Assembly: GCA_013368315.1 (NCBI GenBank)
Contig: JAACJM010000004.1
Span: 310,001-374,000 of the forward strand
Direction: 5' to 3'
Length of the DNA: 64,000 nt
Source of the DNA: Tetrapyrgos nigripes
Taxonomy: Eukaryota > Basidiomycota > Agaricomycetes > Agaricales > Campanellaceae
Part shown: positions 12,806 to 23,086 of the stretch, in pieces
Position numbering within the stretch: position 1 is the stretch's first letter
Layout: each line of letters begins with the position of its first letter
Program-made: the position numbers and the translations under genes
The notes under the pieces: model-generated
Told to the model about the DNA's origin: nothing
Database searches by the model: none
The model's input: the letters and a program-made list of their open reading frames with translations, nothing else

Positions 12806-13690
12806 TCGGATTATCATTGTCACGACGCTGGTTTACCTCTGTTTCTTCTCTACGCCCCCATTACGATTGCCCTTGGCACGTCATGATCATTGCTCATATA
12901 TCCTCGAAACCGTACTCCTTTTCTACTACTTTTTCTCTTCTCAATCTTCTTTTATTATTTCCACGACTCGAGATATTCATCCATCATCCACTACCAAGTT
13001 ACACTGTATCCGTATCTTGAAGGATAAGAGGCCTTACAGACTCAGTGATCGTTGTTATCTTCTTCTGTCTCTTTTTCTGCTTCTGTAGTACATGCTGGGG
13101 AAACTAGGTATGGATGAGATTAATCCTAATGCCATTCGATAATCATACATGAGGGAAGAGGTCCCATCGCAAAATTTTTCTTGTTAAAATTTCAATTTTG
13201 CAATTTCAAATAATACTCCGCCCTCTTATTGCAATTGGAAATTGCCGTTTGGCAGTTGTAACGGTGACCAAAGCACACAAGACTGATAGTATGTAGCCTA
13301 CATAACAGTCAGGTATACATAGAGCATAGAGGGTACATAGATACATTCCTTCCACAGTGTAGATCACAGCATGCAAGAGCTACCGACAAATGTCCTGCTG
13401 TGCTAGGCGCTGGGACTTATAGAAGCCAGGGGAAGTGATATGATGGAGGGGGAGATAACAGGACAAGGTCTAGATCAGGGCAAAGCGAGTCACGGAAAAC
13501 ACAAATTCAACGAAGAGGATTTATATATACAGATATTCTTCGTCGAATTTACATATACAGATAAGAGACTGTTCCGACGGCCTCTGTGAGTCTGAGTCTA
13601 TATTCCTTTTCTGCCTTGAGAATCCAAGAATGCTGATGTCGCTGGACATCTAGTAAGCCCGGCGATAGGCCCTACGAAGGAGAATGGAGA
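12806..13690. other. Convergent intergenic region with a small repeat
   Basis: About 885 bp between the 3' ends of CDC42 (+) and the peptide gene (-). The left half is T/C-rich (12840-13090), consistent with a 3' UTR. The right half contains the short mixed repeat at 13503-13563. No gene was supported. Confidence 0.5.
13503..13563. repeat. Short mixed inverted/direct repeat
   Basis: A 15-bp word (ttatatatacagata, 13521-13535) recurs with one change as ttacatatacagata (13549-13563). The flanking aattcaacgaaga (from 13504) faces an imperfect inverse, tcttcgtcgaatt, near 13536-13549. The result is two half-units in partial dyad. Function unknown. Confidence 0.6.
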
Positions 13691-14061
13691 TCAATCAGTA
13701 CGATGGAAGGGCAACGATGATAGCTGAGATGAGCTAGCTGACTTGGAAGGCTGAGGAGGAGAAACGTCGTCCCTCTTGTTGACAATGTAAGGCCTGTTGT
13801 TGAGCAAAGCAACGAAACGGGTGCAAAGTGAGTCAGTAAGCTTGGAGTGTTAAGAAAAAGGTATACATACGTAGAAGAGGGCTTGGGGGCGTCGTCGTCC
13901 GCTCTTTTAGCGAAAGGCTCGGGATCTCCACGTTTCAATTTGAACTGCCTCAACCCTCTCTTCGCAGCAGCGGCATCGCGAGGAACCGGGAGAGGGCTTG
14001 CAGACGCGAAGAGTCCCAGGAGAAGGATGGTGAAGATGAAGAAGATAATTTGTTTGGCCAT
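13691..14061 (-). CDS. Small secreted peptide precursor with multiple Kex2 (Lys-Arg) sites
   Basis: Two exons (13871-14061, 13691-13793) give 97 residues. The N-terminal MAKQIIFFIFTILLLGLFASA is a clear signal peptide. Lys-Arg pairs follow at residues 34-35, 43-44, 52-53 and 70-71, so Kex2 cleavage would give GLRQFKL, GDPEPFA, a 16-residue peptide ending PYIVN, and a Ser/Pro-rich tail. No CAAX box is present, so it is not a basidiomycete lipopeptide pheromone. No cysteines occur outside the signal region. A TATA box lies about 95 bp upstream. Reading through the intron would instead add a hydrophobic stretch (SLLTHFAPVSLL), but gtatgt and acag ends plus the continuing KR motif favour splicing. 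Family unknown. Confidence 0.75.
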
Positions 14062-14152
14062 GGGTAGTAGATAGGTGAGGGTTTACGAGGATAGTGCTTC
14101 TCTAGAACTGAGAAGAGAGTGAACCCGGGATGTAAAGAGAGTGCACGAAGGA

Positions 14153-14160
14153 TTTTTATA
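14153..14160 (-). promoter_or_regulatory. TATA box of the secreted peptide gene
   Basis: Minus-strand TATAAAAA, 92-99 bp upstream of the ATG at 14061. The spacing fits a transcription start about 60-70 bp before the start codon. Confidence 0.6.
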
Positions 14161-14764
14161 CCTCAACTGAGTCAACATGCGTACTGCATGTCACGGATAC
14201 AAAGATAGGTCATATCGGCAAGAGTACCAGTATTATTTCTTTGCGATGCGACGGTGACGAAGTGCGTCACGGAGGAAATCGAGATCCAGTGACAGAGGGT
14301 ATGCATATTGTATGTACTTTGTAAGAGTTCGTAAAGCGCCCCAGGTCAATGTAGCTTGGTGACAATCACGTTAGATCGGATCCGACGTTGACGTTGGAAC
14401 ATAGACGGAGTATCATATTAAGCTGATCCAAGTGAGGAAGTATCTGGAAGTGTCAAGACCGAGAGATATCGCCGGAGGGTTTGGAGTATTTTCGGTGAAA
14501 TGATGATCATTGAAATAACGAGAAACAGGCAGTGTACCAAGTAGATCTAAAGACGGACACAAGAAGGATAAAGGTGTAAGCACGGGCTTGCGGGTTGGTA
14601 ATTTTAGCATAAGACATTCCAAGGTGGGTCAGAATCCCCTTGTCACTGAAACGATGTCGACAAGACCATGGAAGGAGTGATGAAACGTTCGAGTGACTTC
14701 AAGTTCGGGAGTCACAAAATTTTGAGCGTCTACACGTGACTTTTCACCCTTGACCTCAACGTCG
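14161..14764. other. Divergent intergenic region
   Basis: About 600 bp between the peptide gene (-) and the SF3b4 gene (+), presumably carrying upstream control sequence for both. No clear motif beyond the peptide gene's TATA box was seen. Confidence 0.4.
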
Positions 14765-15963
14765 ATGTCGCGTCCTCAAGATGATAGGAATCAAGAGGCG
14801 ACCGTATATCTTGTATGTGTCCGTGCTAGAAGAAATTGAGGTATCTGACAACTTTTGCAGGGAAATTTGGATGAAAGATGTACTGATGCGCTCATTTGGG
14901 AACTGATGTTGCAGGCAGGTCCGGTCGGTGAGTTGCAAGACCTTTGCTCAGTCACAGCTTTCTGACATATCCCTTTTTGTGCAGTAAACGTGCATTTACC
15001 TAAAGACCGTATATCTATGGCTCATCAAGGTTACGGCTTCTGCGAGTTTTTGACCGAAGAGGACGCAGAATATGCTTGTAAGATAATGAACCAAATCAAG
15101 TTATGGGGGAAACCTATTCGGGTCAACAAGGTATGTGTCATCGTCTTTCTACGCTCAAAGTCCGAATGGGGGTGCCTTGCGTATATCTTTTCAAACGTTT
15201 ACTGACTGTTCCATACCATACAGGCGTCGTCAGATAAGAAACAACTTGATGTGGGAGCGAACCTGTTCATTGGTAATCTAGACGAAAATGTCGATGAGAG
15301 ATTGTTATACGACACCTTCAGTGCGTTTGGTATTATGGCTACAACAGCAAAGGTGAGTCGTTATCAGGTCCCTTGTTTTTTGATTGACATATGTCCGTGT
15401 CCTTGTAGATCGCTCGTGATCCAGGGACAGGCGTTTCCAAAGGCTACGGCTTCGTTTCTTACACTGATTTCGAAGCATCGGACGCAGCTATCGAGTCTAT
15501 GAATGGCCAGTTCCTGATGAATAAAGCCATAACAGTCCAGTATGCATTCAAAAAGGATGGTAAAGGAGAACGACACGGTACCCAGGCAGAACGTCTTCTC
15601 GCAGCTCAAGCACGAAAAAACAACGCCTTACCGGTTTCTGCCCGGCCTCCACCTGCTGCCATGCCGTTCGGTGCTCGTCCATCAGCACCCGGATTCCAAG
15701 GTCCATACCAAGGTCAATTCGCTGGTGCTCTTGCACAACCTCCTCCTCCACCAGGGTTTACACCTCAGCAAACGATCATGCCCCAAATGCAAATGGGTAT
15801 GCCCCCTACCATGCCGCCTCCTCCCGTGATGGGTATGCCTCCACCACCTCAAGGCATGCCTATGTATGGTCAATTCCCACCACCTCCACCACCTGGCTTC
15901 AACGTACAGTACCCTGGCCAGATGCCTGTGCCACCTCCAGGCACTCCTCAGCCATCTTTCTGA
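14765..15963 (+). CDS. HSH49: Splicing factor SF3b subunit 4 (Hsh49/SAP49)
   Basis: U2 snRNP component that contacts pre-mRNA near the branch site. Exons 14765-14812, 14861-14927, 14985-15130, 15224-15352 and 15409-15963 give 314 residues. RRM1 occupies about 13-90 (RNP2 VYLGNLDE, RNP1 GYGFCEFL) and RRM2 about 101-180 (RNP2 [11 protein letters not shown]1 [10 protein letters not shown]). They are linked by [13 protein letters not shown], as in SF3B4 orthologues. The block [15 protein letters not shown] after RRM2 is diagnostic of the family. The C-terminal ~110 residues are Pro/Met/Gly-rich ([18 protein letters not shown]), shorter than in animals. Nuclear. Confidence 0.96.
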
Positions 15964-18779
15964 TCTGTTTGGATTCTATCCCCGCAGCTGGCAGGTTTGA
16001 GAAGTCTGCTCTGTTCGGTTGTTTTTAATACCAATACTACAAAACCTCGGGGCTGATGATTCTGTTGTTTTCTTCTTCTGACGAGGAACCAATAGAGCCA
16101 CCCCATATGACAGCTCAGAGAATCCGCATCACATCGAAATTGGTACCAAGATATTTTCGATAGTGCGACTTGGACTCGGAGAGGGCACAGACTGGTCGTT
16201 GGTAGTGTATTCATTTATTCCTTTTTGTATTATGCTTTGCCGATTACTAGTCATTCTAGCAATGCATCTATCTAGTCCTCCGCTGTGTATCCACAGCCGG
16301 CCGGTCCAAGCTGAAACTATGTACCAAAGCTATCGCTAATTAGGCAAAGCCGGGAAAAAATTATCATCGAGTAAACTCCACTTCCCGGTGACAAAAATCC
16401 CTTCGAAAGGCGCTCGATCTTTTTAGGGTGTTCCATCATCTGCTGTGTTGACAGATGTATCGCATCGAGCCAGCCAACCTGTCTCCCTCTATCATCACCA
16501 TGAACATGGTACTCGTTACTCGTTCGGCGCTTGGTCCATATTTGTTCACAATTTCTCCGTCAGCCTTTTTCGAGGCCTCTTACAAATAGAACTTCCTTGG
16601 TGTTAGGTAAGGAGAAACCAGCGTCATCCGAACATAGAGTATGTTTTATTTTTGGCCTTTTGACCGTACCTTACCGTGACTGCCTGGAGGCTTACGCGTC
16701 GACTTCAGAATTACCCCTTTTACGAGACGAGTTCTGCTTATCCGGACTTTAGGTGTTGTTTGGGTGTTCAGAATGGGACTATCCGTTGTCCGAGGTCTGT
16801 GCTGCCGGCTAATTAAGAATAAGATGACATGCCCATGCGCTTTTTTCTCCACCATCTTGCATTCACAATTCGTAAAGATGTTCTAATTGCTTTATTATGT
16901 TGATTTTCATCGCTCTCACCCAGTTGATGCCGATTTATTATTAAGACTATTTTAGCATAGCAGCTTCTTTCCGTCCTTGCCTTCCCATAATTAATGAATA
17001 TTGAAAACAGAGACGATAATGATGATCGATGATTTCATGGATTTGCGGCTGCGCACTCGTTAATGGGACAGGTACCGCGCGGACCGCTGGTTGTGCTGCA
17101 CCCTCAACCTCGGAGGGGCTTGATGTTCTCGAGCACGCAATCCATCGTTCTAGGCGAATTAGACGTCAATTCGGAACTTTTCCAAAGTTCTTACAAAGAA
17201 TTCGAAGTCGCCAATGGCCTCATGTTTGCCAGAGTCCAACTCAGGGGGCTGCGTGTTCGAACAAAGATATGTTATGGATAGAATCAACCCGCTACCCATA
17301 AACTTTGTCAGCGTCCAGCCGCGAGAGGTATTCACTTTGTCAGGGGGTACGGTGAAGAACCGCGATATTCTTTAAGACCGTGAAGAACACTAAGTTGACA
17401 CTAAGATACAGTTGGACAACATTAAGGGACAGACTCGGAAAGATACAGGATTTGCACGTAAACTACGTAAATCAAAGGACCATGCGCGAAAAAGCTGGAT
17501 TAGGTAGGAAAGAAAAAGAAGGAAGAACAGAGAATGAGCATCATTCGACCACAATGTGGCTGACTAGGGACCATATGGGCTGGCTTGCGTGCTTGATGTA
17601 CTGTTACTGCCAAGATGAAGTTAGTCAGGAAACTCAGCAGTGAGTACGTACCCCTCCGAGTGCCCATTGAAACAAGAGCGACGGAATTAAGTTCGCTGCC
17701 GCTGGCGTCATCCGTGTCATTGTCAACAATATTGATGCGACTGCGATCCTTGGACAGCGTAGCCAAAGCAACCCGTAGCCTCGTCGATGTCTGCAGGTTC
17801 AAAGAGCTCCACTTAAGGAGACATGGTCACTGTGAGAGTCAGTCAAATGACTAGTAGATTTGCATAACGAGAAGGATCAAACGTTGGTTTCGAAAAAGCC
17901 TTCCAATTCTACCGGAGGACACTTTCTTATGTCATTGGAGGACCGGGAGCTGATAAGAGTTCTACAGATTTCATTAGGTTTGACGGAGAACATGGTCGAT
18001 GTCAAAGATTGGTGTACCGCACTCTACCAGGCGACGGAAACGGTTGTACAGCAGTGGCGATAAGTAGAATGATGCAGAAATTTCGTGTTCCAGCAGGAAA
18101 CCTAAAGAATATCTAGAGGCAGCCGCCGGGCCACAGGAACTAGGTCGAGACGATGACCATAATCGGTAAGAACGTTTTATACAGAGTCTCAAAGATTCAA
18201 AAATTCAGTGGGAAGACGTTGAAGAATACTAGACATACTTACTTGTCAGGATCCGTGACTTTCGCGATGAGCAAGTTCGCCGTTTCTAGACCAATCTACT
18301 GGAGTCTGGGTAAGATAGAGGGCAAGAGAGTGAATGTCATTCATAAGGCTAGCTCGCTAGATATCCTGGGTTGGGTAGTTTGCTCAGGCTTCAGCATTTA
18401 AGCAGTGACAAGCTTTGAGAACCGACACGAGCAACAACTCGAAGTACATGTGCATATTTTTTGCTACACGAGTCCGGCGAGTCTACCCTGGACCAAAGTG
18501 ATGCATGAAGCCACCCAAGCACCAGAACGAGAATATGTCGATGCGGGCCACTGTATACAGCGGCAGGGAGGCCTTACCCCATTGCCCAAGAAACAATTGA
18601 ATTATTGACTCTGAAGAGGTAGATGTAGGTCATGGACTGGGCACTGGTTCGTTGTTCGACAAAAGCTTGACGGAGAACTTTAATTTGCGGAGGTGCTTGA
18701 TGCCGAGTCTGCCGTTTTGACACAAAAGGATATATTTTCCCGGGATACGAATAGTGCATTTTTGCTCAGAATAAGACTC

Positions 18780-18805
18780 GTCCTATAAATAGCTACTTAT
18801 AGGAC
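18780..18805. repeat. Perfect 9-bp inverted repeat
   Basis: gtcctataa at 18780-18788 and ttataggac at 18797-18805 form a perfect hairpin with an 8-nt loop. Significance unknown. Confidence 0.85.
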
Positions 18806-19231
18806 TCGTAATAAAACGCACCAGTGTAACGTGCCTTAGCATCGTCCAACGGTACCAGTGCGAAATGTGGTTAGTCAAGTGGTGATGTCTCAGAAGATAG
18901 ATACCCGCCAAGTGTCCCCTTCAGGACCAATTCAGGACCCGGCGGGTTCAATTCTGACTTTTTTACAGACAATAAGAGCCGCTTCATACTAGTCCGACTC
19001 CATCGTCTGCAAGACAGGTGTGGAGCCCTACATGGTATGTATCTTACTATTGTTTTAGTCTGCTCTGTGTGTATGTAGCTACGTATACCTGCAATATATG
19101 TGTTTTTCTGCTATTTTTACCGGGTCTTTTGAGTAAGAGACGACTTTTTCGCAGTCTTAGTACTGATAGCTATTACAGCGTCTTTTCAGTACCTTTTTGC
19201 TTACTTTTCGTGTACTTACAAAAGTCATCAG

Positions 19232-19268
19232 GACTTTCAAAAGCGATGGGACTTCTGTTTTGAAAGTC
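19232..19268. repeat. Perfect 11-bp inverted repeat
   Basis: gactttcaaaa (19232-19242) and ttttgaaagtc (19258-19268) are exact inverses around a 15-nt spacer. Related words (aaaagtcatcaggac, gaaagtcatt) recur nearby, so the locus has a locally repetitive history. Confidence 0.85.
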
Positions 19269-20076
19269 ATTGGGGTATTCGAAAAAGTTGCGAAAAGCCA
19301 TGAAAAAGCTGCGAAAAGACCCAGAAAGTCCACTTGTATTTTTACTGATGTGGCGTTGCGCAGTCACAATATCTCAAAAATAGTGCTACAAGAGCCGCTT
19401 GTAAAGACTTCCGAGCCGAATCACGCACTTACACAGAGGCAACAGAGCATTCGTTCCATCAAGACAAGCTTGTGCAGTATTATTAGCTCACCATTATCTG
19501 TTCTGGAGCAATAAACATCGTAGTCTTTGCTCAATGAACAGAGATCGAGAACTAATACAGAGTTGAAGCCGCCGCAGGAATGCCCTTTGAGCCTTTTGCA
19601 GCTTGTAAAGCTACTCGCGTATATTAAGTAGGTGGCAAGTCCACCAGAGCTGCATAGAAAGTACATCCAATTTTTGGAGGTAGCCTCTTAGCTCCAATCA
19701 TGGACCCCACCCCGTTGAAAGTCGCGAGCTGATGACTTTGCCAGTTGCTCACGACTTTGAATCACTGGGGAATGTGGCAGTTCTTTCAGGAAATAAACAC
19801 TAGACATTGACAATCCAATTTTTTCACTGGGTACACACCGAAGTAAATAATGTACAAAACCCTGATTTATGATACTACTGATGCTGTATGCAACGGAGCT
19901 TGCCAGAGTACTACATACAACTATCAGACGGCGCCCAACGCCCAACGCAAAAGGTAGAAAGTGTACAAGTAAGAACCAAAGTAAACGAATGCTCTTTGAA
20001 TCTCCACAAATCCCTATATGACTGGAAAACCCATTGAAAATGTAAAACCCAATAGAAATGTAAAACCCACAACCTC

Positions 20077-22516
20077 CTAGGTTGTTCTGCTGAATCCAAC
20101 CGAGAACGCAACCGCTGAATCATTGCAACGCAAAAACGACGACGCACTATACATCACGCGAGAATGTTGACAATAGAGGGTGCCATTGTTGCCCGCCGTA
20201 GCCACTGAGGCGTAAACGAAGACGACCTGACAACCCTGACTTTGTATTTCCGCGTCGCAGCCCGAGATACATTGGTTCACAGCGTCCAAGTAATCACCGT
20301 TTGGTCCAGGGACGTTGGGGAGTGTCGTGATTTGGTAGTAGGTATTGTAACGGCAAGCCGGGTTGAATGCCGGTGGAGCAACGTTAGTATATCCATCCGG
20401 GAGTGTGACAGTCTTAGTGGAAACTGAACCTGCGGCTGTAGTCGTCTTGTCCAGGACTGTGGTCACTGTCGTGTGGTTGGTTTGGGTATATGGAAGAGCT
20501 GTGGTCGTCAAGACGGTTGTGGATATGGTGGGGGCAGTAGTATAGATGGTGCTGACGTTTGTCACAGTGCCGGAAGGAATGGTGGAGGTGAGAGTGGGAC
20601 CCGTTACGACAGTTGTCAGCACGGTGGAGGTGACGCTGATAGTGCTGACGTTGGTCACAGTCCCTGAAGGAATGGTGACAGTGAGAGTGGGAGTCGTCAC
20701 AACGGTTGTCGACACGGTGGGGGCGGTAGTGTAGATGGTGCTGACGTTGGTCACAGTCCCCGAAGGTACGGTGAGGATGAGAGTAGGAGTCATCACAACG
20801 GTTGTGGACACGGATCGGGTTACGCTGATCGTGCTGACGTTGGTCACAGTCCCCGAAGGAATGGTGACAGTGAGAGTGGGAGTCGTCACAACGGTTGTGG
20901 ACACAGTTGGGGTGACGTTGATCGTGCTGACGTTGGTCACAGTCCCTGAAGGAATAGTGACGATGAGAACGGGAGTCGTCACGACGGTCGTGGACACGGT
21001 GGGGGTGACATTAATCGTGCTGACGTTGGTCACAGTCCCCGAAGGTACGGTGACGATGAGAGTAGGAGTAGTCACGACGGTTGTGTACGAAGTGGGGGTA
21101 ACGTTGATCGTGCTGACGTTGGTCACAGTGCCGGAAGGAATGGTGGCGGTAAGAGTGGGAGAAGAGGTTTTGGTGATGCCGATGGTGGTAGTCACCGTCG
21201 TAAAGGATGTGACTGTTGAAGTTTCCACAGGGCCAAGGTAGCATTCGCAAGCTGTTCGGGCGATGCTAACGGGCGTGTCCTTGAGCGATCTGGGGCAATT
21301 GGGGTAGATGCTACCTAGGTTCTGGTCACGCTTGCTGTGTGGTGAGGTTGAGTTGGTTGACGATGTCGCATTTGCCGTAGCTGTCGCATTTGCCATAGTC
21401 GTCGTATTATGTGCGAACCCTGTATAAGCTGGTGCGTGGGTGTACGAGGTTCTGAATAGACTCGTCAGCTTCCAAAAGACTTGAGGAGAAATGTGAAACT
21501 TACACATATACGGTAACAGGACTTGATGTAGTAGTATGAAGGAATGTCTGATTGTAGACCGTATCGGTGAGGGTCTTCAGCACGGTAGACACCGAGGTGA
21601 TAGTAGAGTAAGAGGTGACGGTAGTCGGTACGGAAACAGTCGTACGACGTGAAGTAGTACTGAGCCCAGAACTTATAGTGACAGTTGTAGACCGCGTAGT
21701 GATCGTGGTGGTAGTAGTGGGTACTGAAACGGTCGTACTGGTCGAAACGGTGTTGAGCCCGGAACTGGTCGTGACCGTGGTAGACTGAGTACTGTACGTG
21801 GTGGCAGTAGTGGGTACAGAAACAATCGTGCTGGTCGAAACGGTGCTGAGCCCGAAACTGGTCGTGACCGTGGTGGACCGCGTAGTGAACGTGGTGGTAG
21901 TAGTGGGTACTGAAACAGTCGTGCTGGTCGAAACGGTGTTGAGCCCGAAACTGGACGTGACCGTGGTGGACCGAGTACTGTACGTAGTGGCAGTAGTGGG
22001 TACAGAAACAGTCGTGCTGGTCGAAACGGTGCTGAGTCCGAAACTGGTCGTGACCGTGGTGGACCGAGTACTGTACGTGGTGGCAGTAGTGGGTACAGAA
22101 ACAGTCGTGCTAGTCGAAACAGTGTTGAGCCCAGAACTGGTCGTGACCGTGGTGGACCGAGTACTGTACGTAGTGGCAGTAGTGGGTACGGAAACAGTAG
22201 TGCTGGTCGAAACAGTGCTGATCCCGGTAGTTACCGTAGCCGACCGAGTAGTGAAAGCAGTGGTTCTGATGGTCTGAGTGCGAGTCTGGGTCAAGGTGAT
22301 TGTTGGATCATCGTCCGGGCGGCCTAAGACTGTTCTGCAGAGATCATCTGAGTCCCAGTACCGGTTGAGCACTTGAGTGACCTGTCTAATTTTGGGCTGG
22401 TGACAAGTCCACCAGTTCTCCCGTTTCTCGAGGTCATTATCTGCGTTCGGAGTGACGACGAGGGCTGCGGCACTGGAAACGAGGAGGCCAACCGAGAGGG
22501 GAAGGAGGAGGTGCAT
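20077..22516 (-). CDS. Secreted Ser/Thr-rich repeat glycoprotein with C-terminal cysteine module
   Basis: Two exons (21504-22516 and 20077-21451) joined across a 52-bp intron give 795 residues. I start at the second in-frame ATG (22514-22516) because it gives a clean signal peptide, MHLLLPLSVGLLVSSAAALV, followed by a Kex2 site (LEKR, 29-32). Then comes a small Trp/Cys domain (ENWWTC, DDLC). Six full copies and one degenerate copy of a 31-residue Thr/Ser repeat follow, then seven copies of a different 31-residue repeat carrying NVS and NVT N-glycosylation sequons. The last ~95 residues hold six Cys (ACRYN, QCISGC, GCQVVF, YCQH, RCND), resembling a PAN/apple-like fold. It is probably a cell-surface or extracellular glycoprotein. 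No catalytic motif is present. A decayed inverted paralogue lies at 1-986. Confidence 0.8.
20510..21160 (-). repeat. 93-bp tandem repeats, GTVTNVST family, seven copies
   Basis: Seven tandem units of 31 residues (two have 32) share SGTVTNVSTI then a variable turn (NVTPTVSTT, YTTAPTVSTT or SVTRSVSTT). The +strand complement is also open through most of the array, which explains long antisense frames here. Confidence 0.9.
21600..22230 (-). repeat. 93-bp tandem repeats, STSTTVSVPTT family, six full copies plus one degenerate
   Basis: Units of 31 residues run TVSTSTTVSVPTT, then a TYSTRSTTVTTS segment and (F/S)GL(N/S). The last unit before the intron is degenerate (TTSRRTTVSVPTT). The period equals that of the second array although the sequences are unrelated. 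Confidence 0.9.
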
Positions 22517-23086
22517 CGTAGGAATGCAATGACTGGCGAAGGCATGTTCGAGCTTCTGCTTTATATCAACCACCACTATTAACTCCTAATGTGAGCGTTT
22601 CAAGGTCGTCAGCGAGTAGTTCCTTGCGCCTCAAGGTCAACGGAAAGGCAAACGGGAGAACAATTGAGATCGGAAAGGTGAAGTTTGAAGTAAGGAGGTA
22701 GATTCATTCCGCGTCCCTTCACGAAATTGGGTTGGCAAGCCCACTACAGATGGCGAAAACCGAGATTGCAAAATTGGCCCTCTAAGAAAACAGGGTTCAG
22801 AGCTTACCAAAACTCTGGATTCCTTCTATACCTTTGAGCTGGACAGGAATACCAGAATTGCAGGAACCTAGTCAACAAGGTGGATAGCGGCTCCTAATGT
22901 TGATGACGTTCAGGAACAGCATCGATTATCGAAAATCCTGTAGTCCGTGATATCACGATACATGAGTAGCCTTGTAGCCATAACGCGCGAGGACTAGTAG
23001 TAGAGGAAGCCGGAGATGGTGGTGGTTTGTGATTTCGACGCGTGCCCCCACTCCCGAATCACGTGCAATCAGAACTCGCCTCCGCA
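22517..23086. other. Divergent intergenic region
   Basis: 570 bp between the glycoprotein gene (-) and the TolB/amidohydrolase gene (+), presumably holding both promoters. Nothing else was recognised. Confidence 0.4.
22559..22566 (-). promoter_or_regulatory. Possible TATA element of the repeat glycoprotein gene
   Basis: Minus-strand ATATAAAG about 45 bp upstream of the chosen ATG (22516). If used, the 5' leader would be very short, and the upstream in-frame ATG at 22576 would not be transcribed. Confidence 0.35.

Larger units (their letters stand above)
15964..20076. other. Gene-poor 4.1-kb interval
   Basis: No coding gene is supported. Open frames such as 17063-17281 (+), 17500-17802 (-) and 17860-18063 (+) are short, lack start context and do not join through splice sites to anything longer. 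Two of them have protein-like composition and may be remnants of decayed genes. The interval contains two small hairpins (18780-18805, 19232-19268) and a weak pair of pol III-like boxes (18866-18955). It separates the housekeeping block from the repeat glycoprotein gene. Confidence 0.5.

Noticed and set aside
17063..17380. Open frame with protein-like text (FQSSYKEFEVANGLMFARVQ and, in an adjacent frame, LPINFVSVQPREVF)
   Set aside because: The two parts are in different frames with no splice sites, no start context and no family recognised; at most a gene remnant.
17500..17854. Minus-strand frame with plausible composition (LATLSKDRSRINIVDND)
   Set aside because: Upstream it meets stops at once and it has no partner exons; left as unexplained text in the gene-poor interval.
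20546..21241. Long plus-strand open frames rich in Val/Thr opposite the glycoprotein gene
   Set aside because: They are the antisense reading of the 93-bp repeats, which lack stop codons on both strands; no splice or start context supports them.
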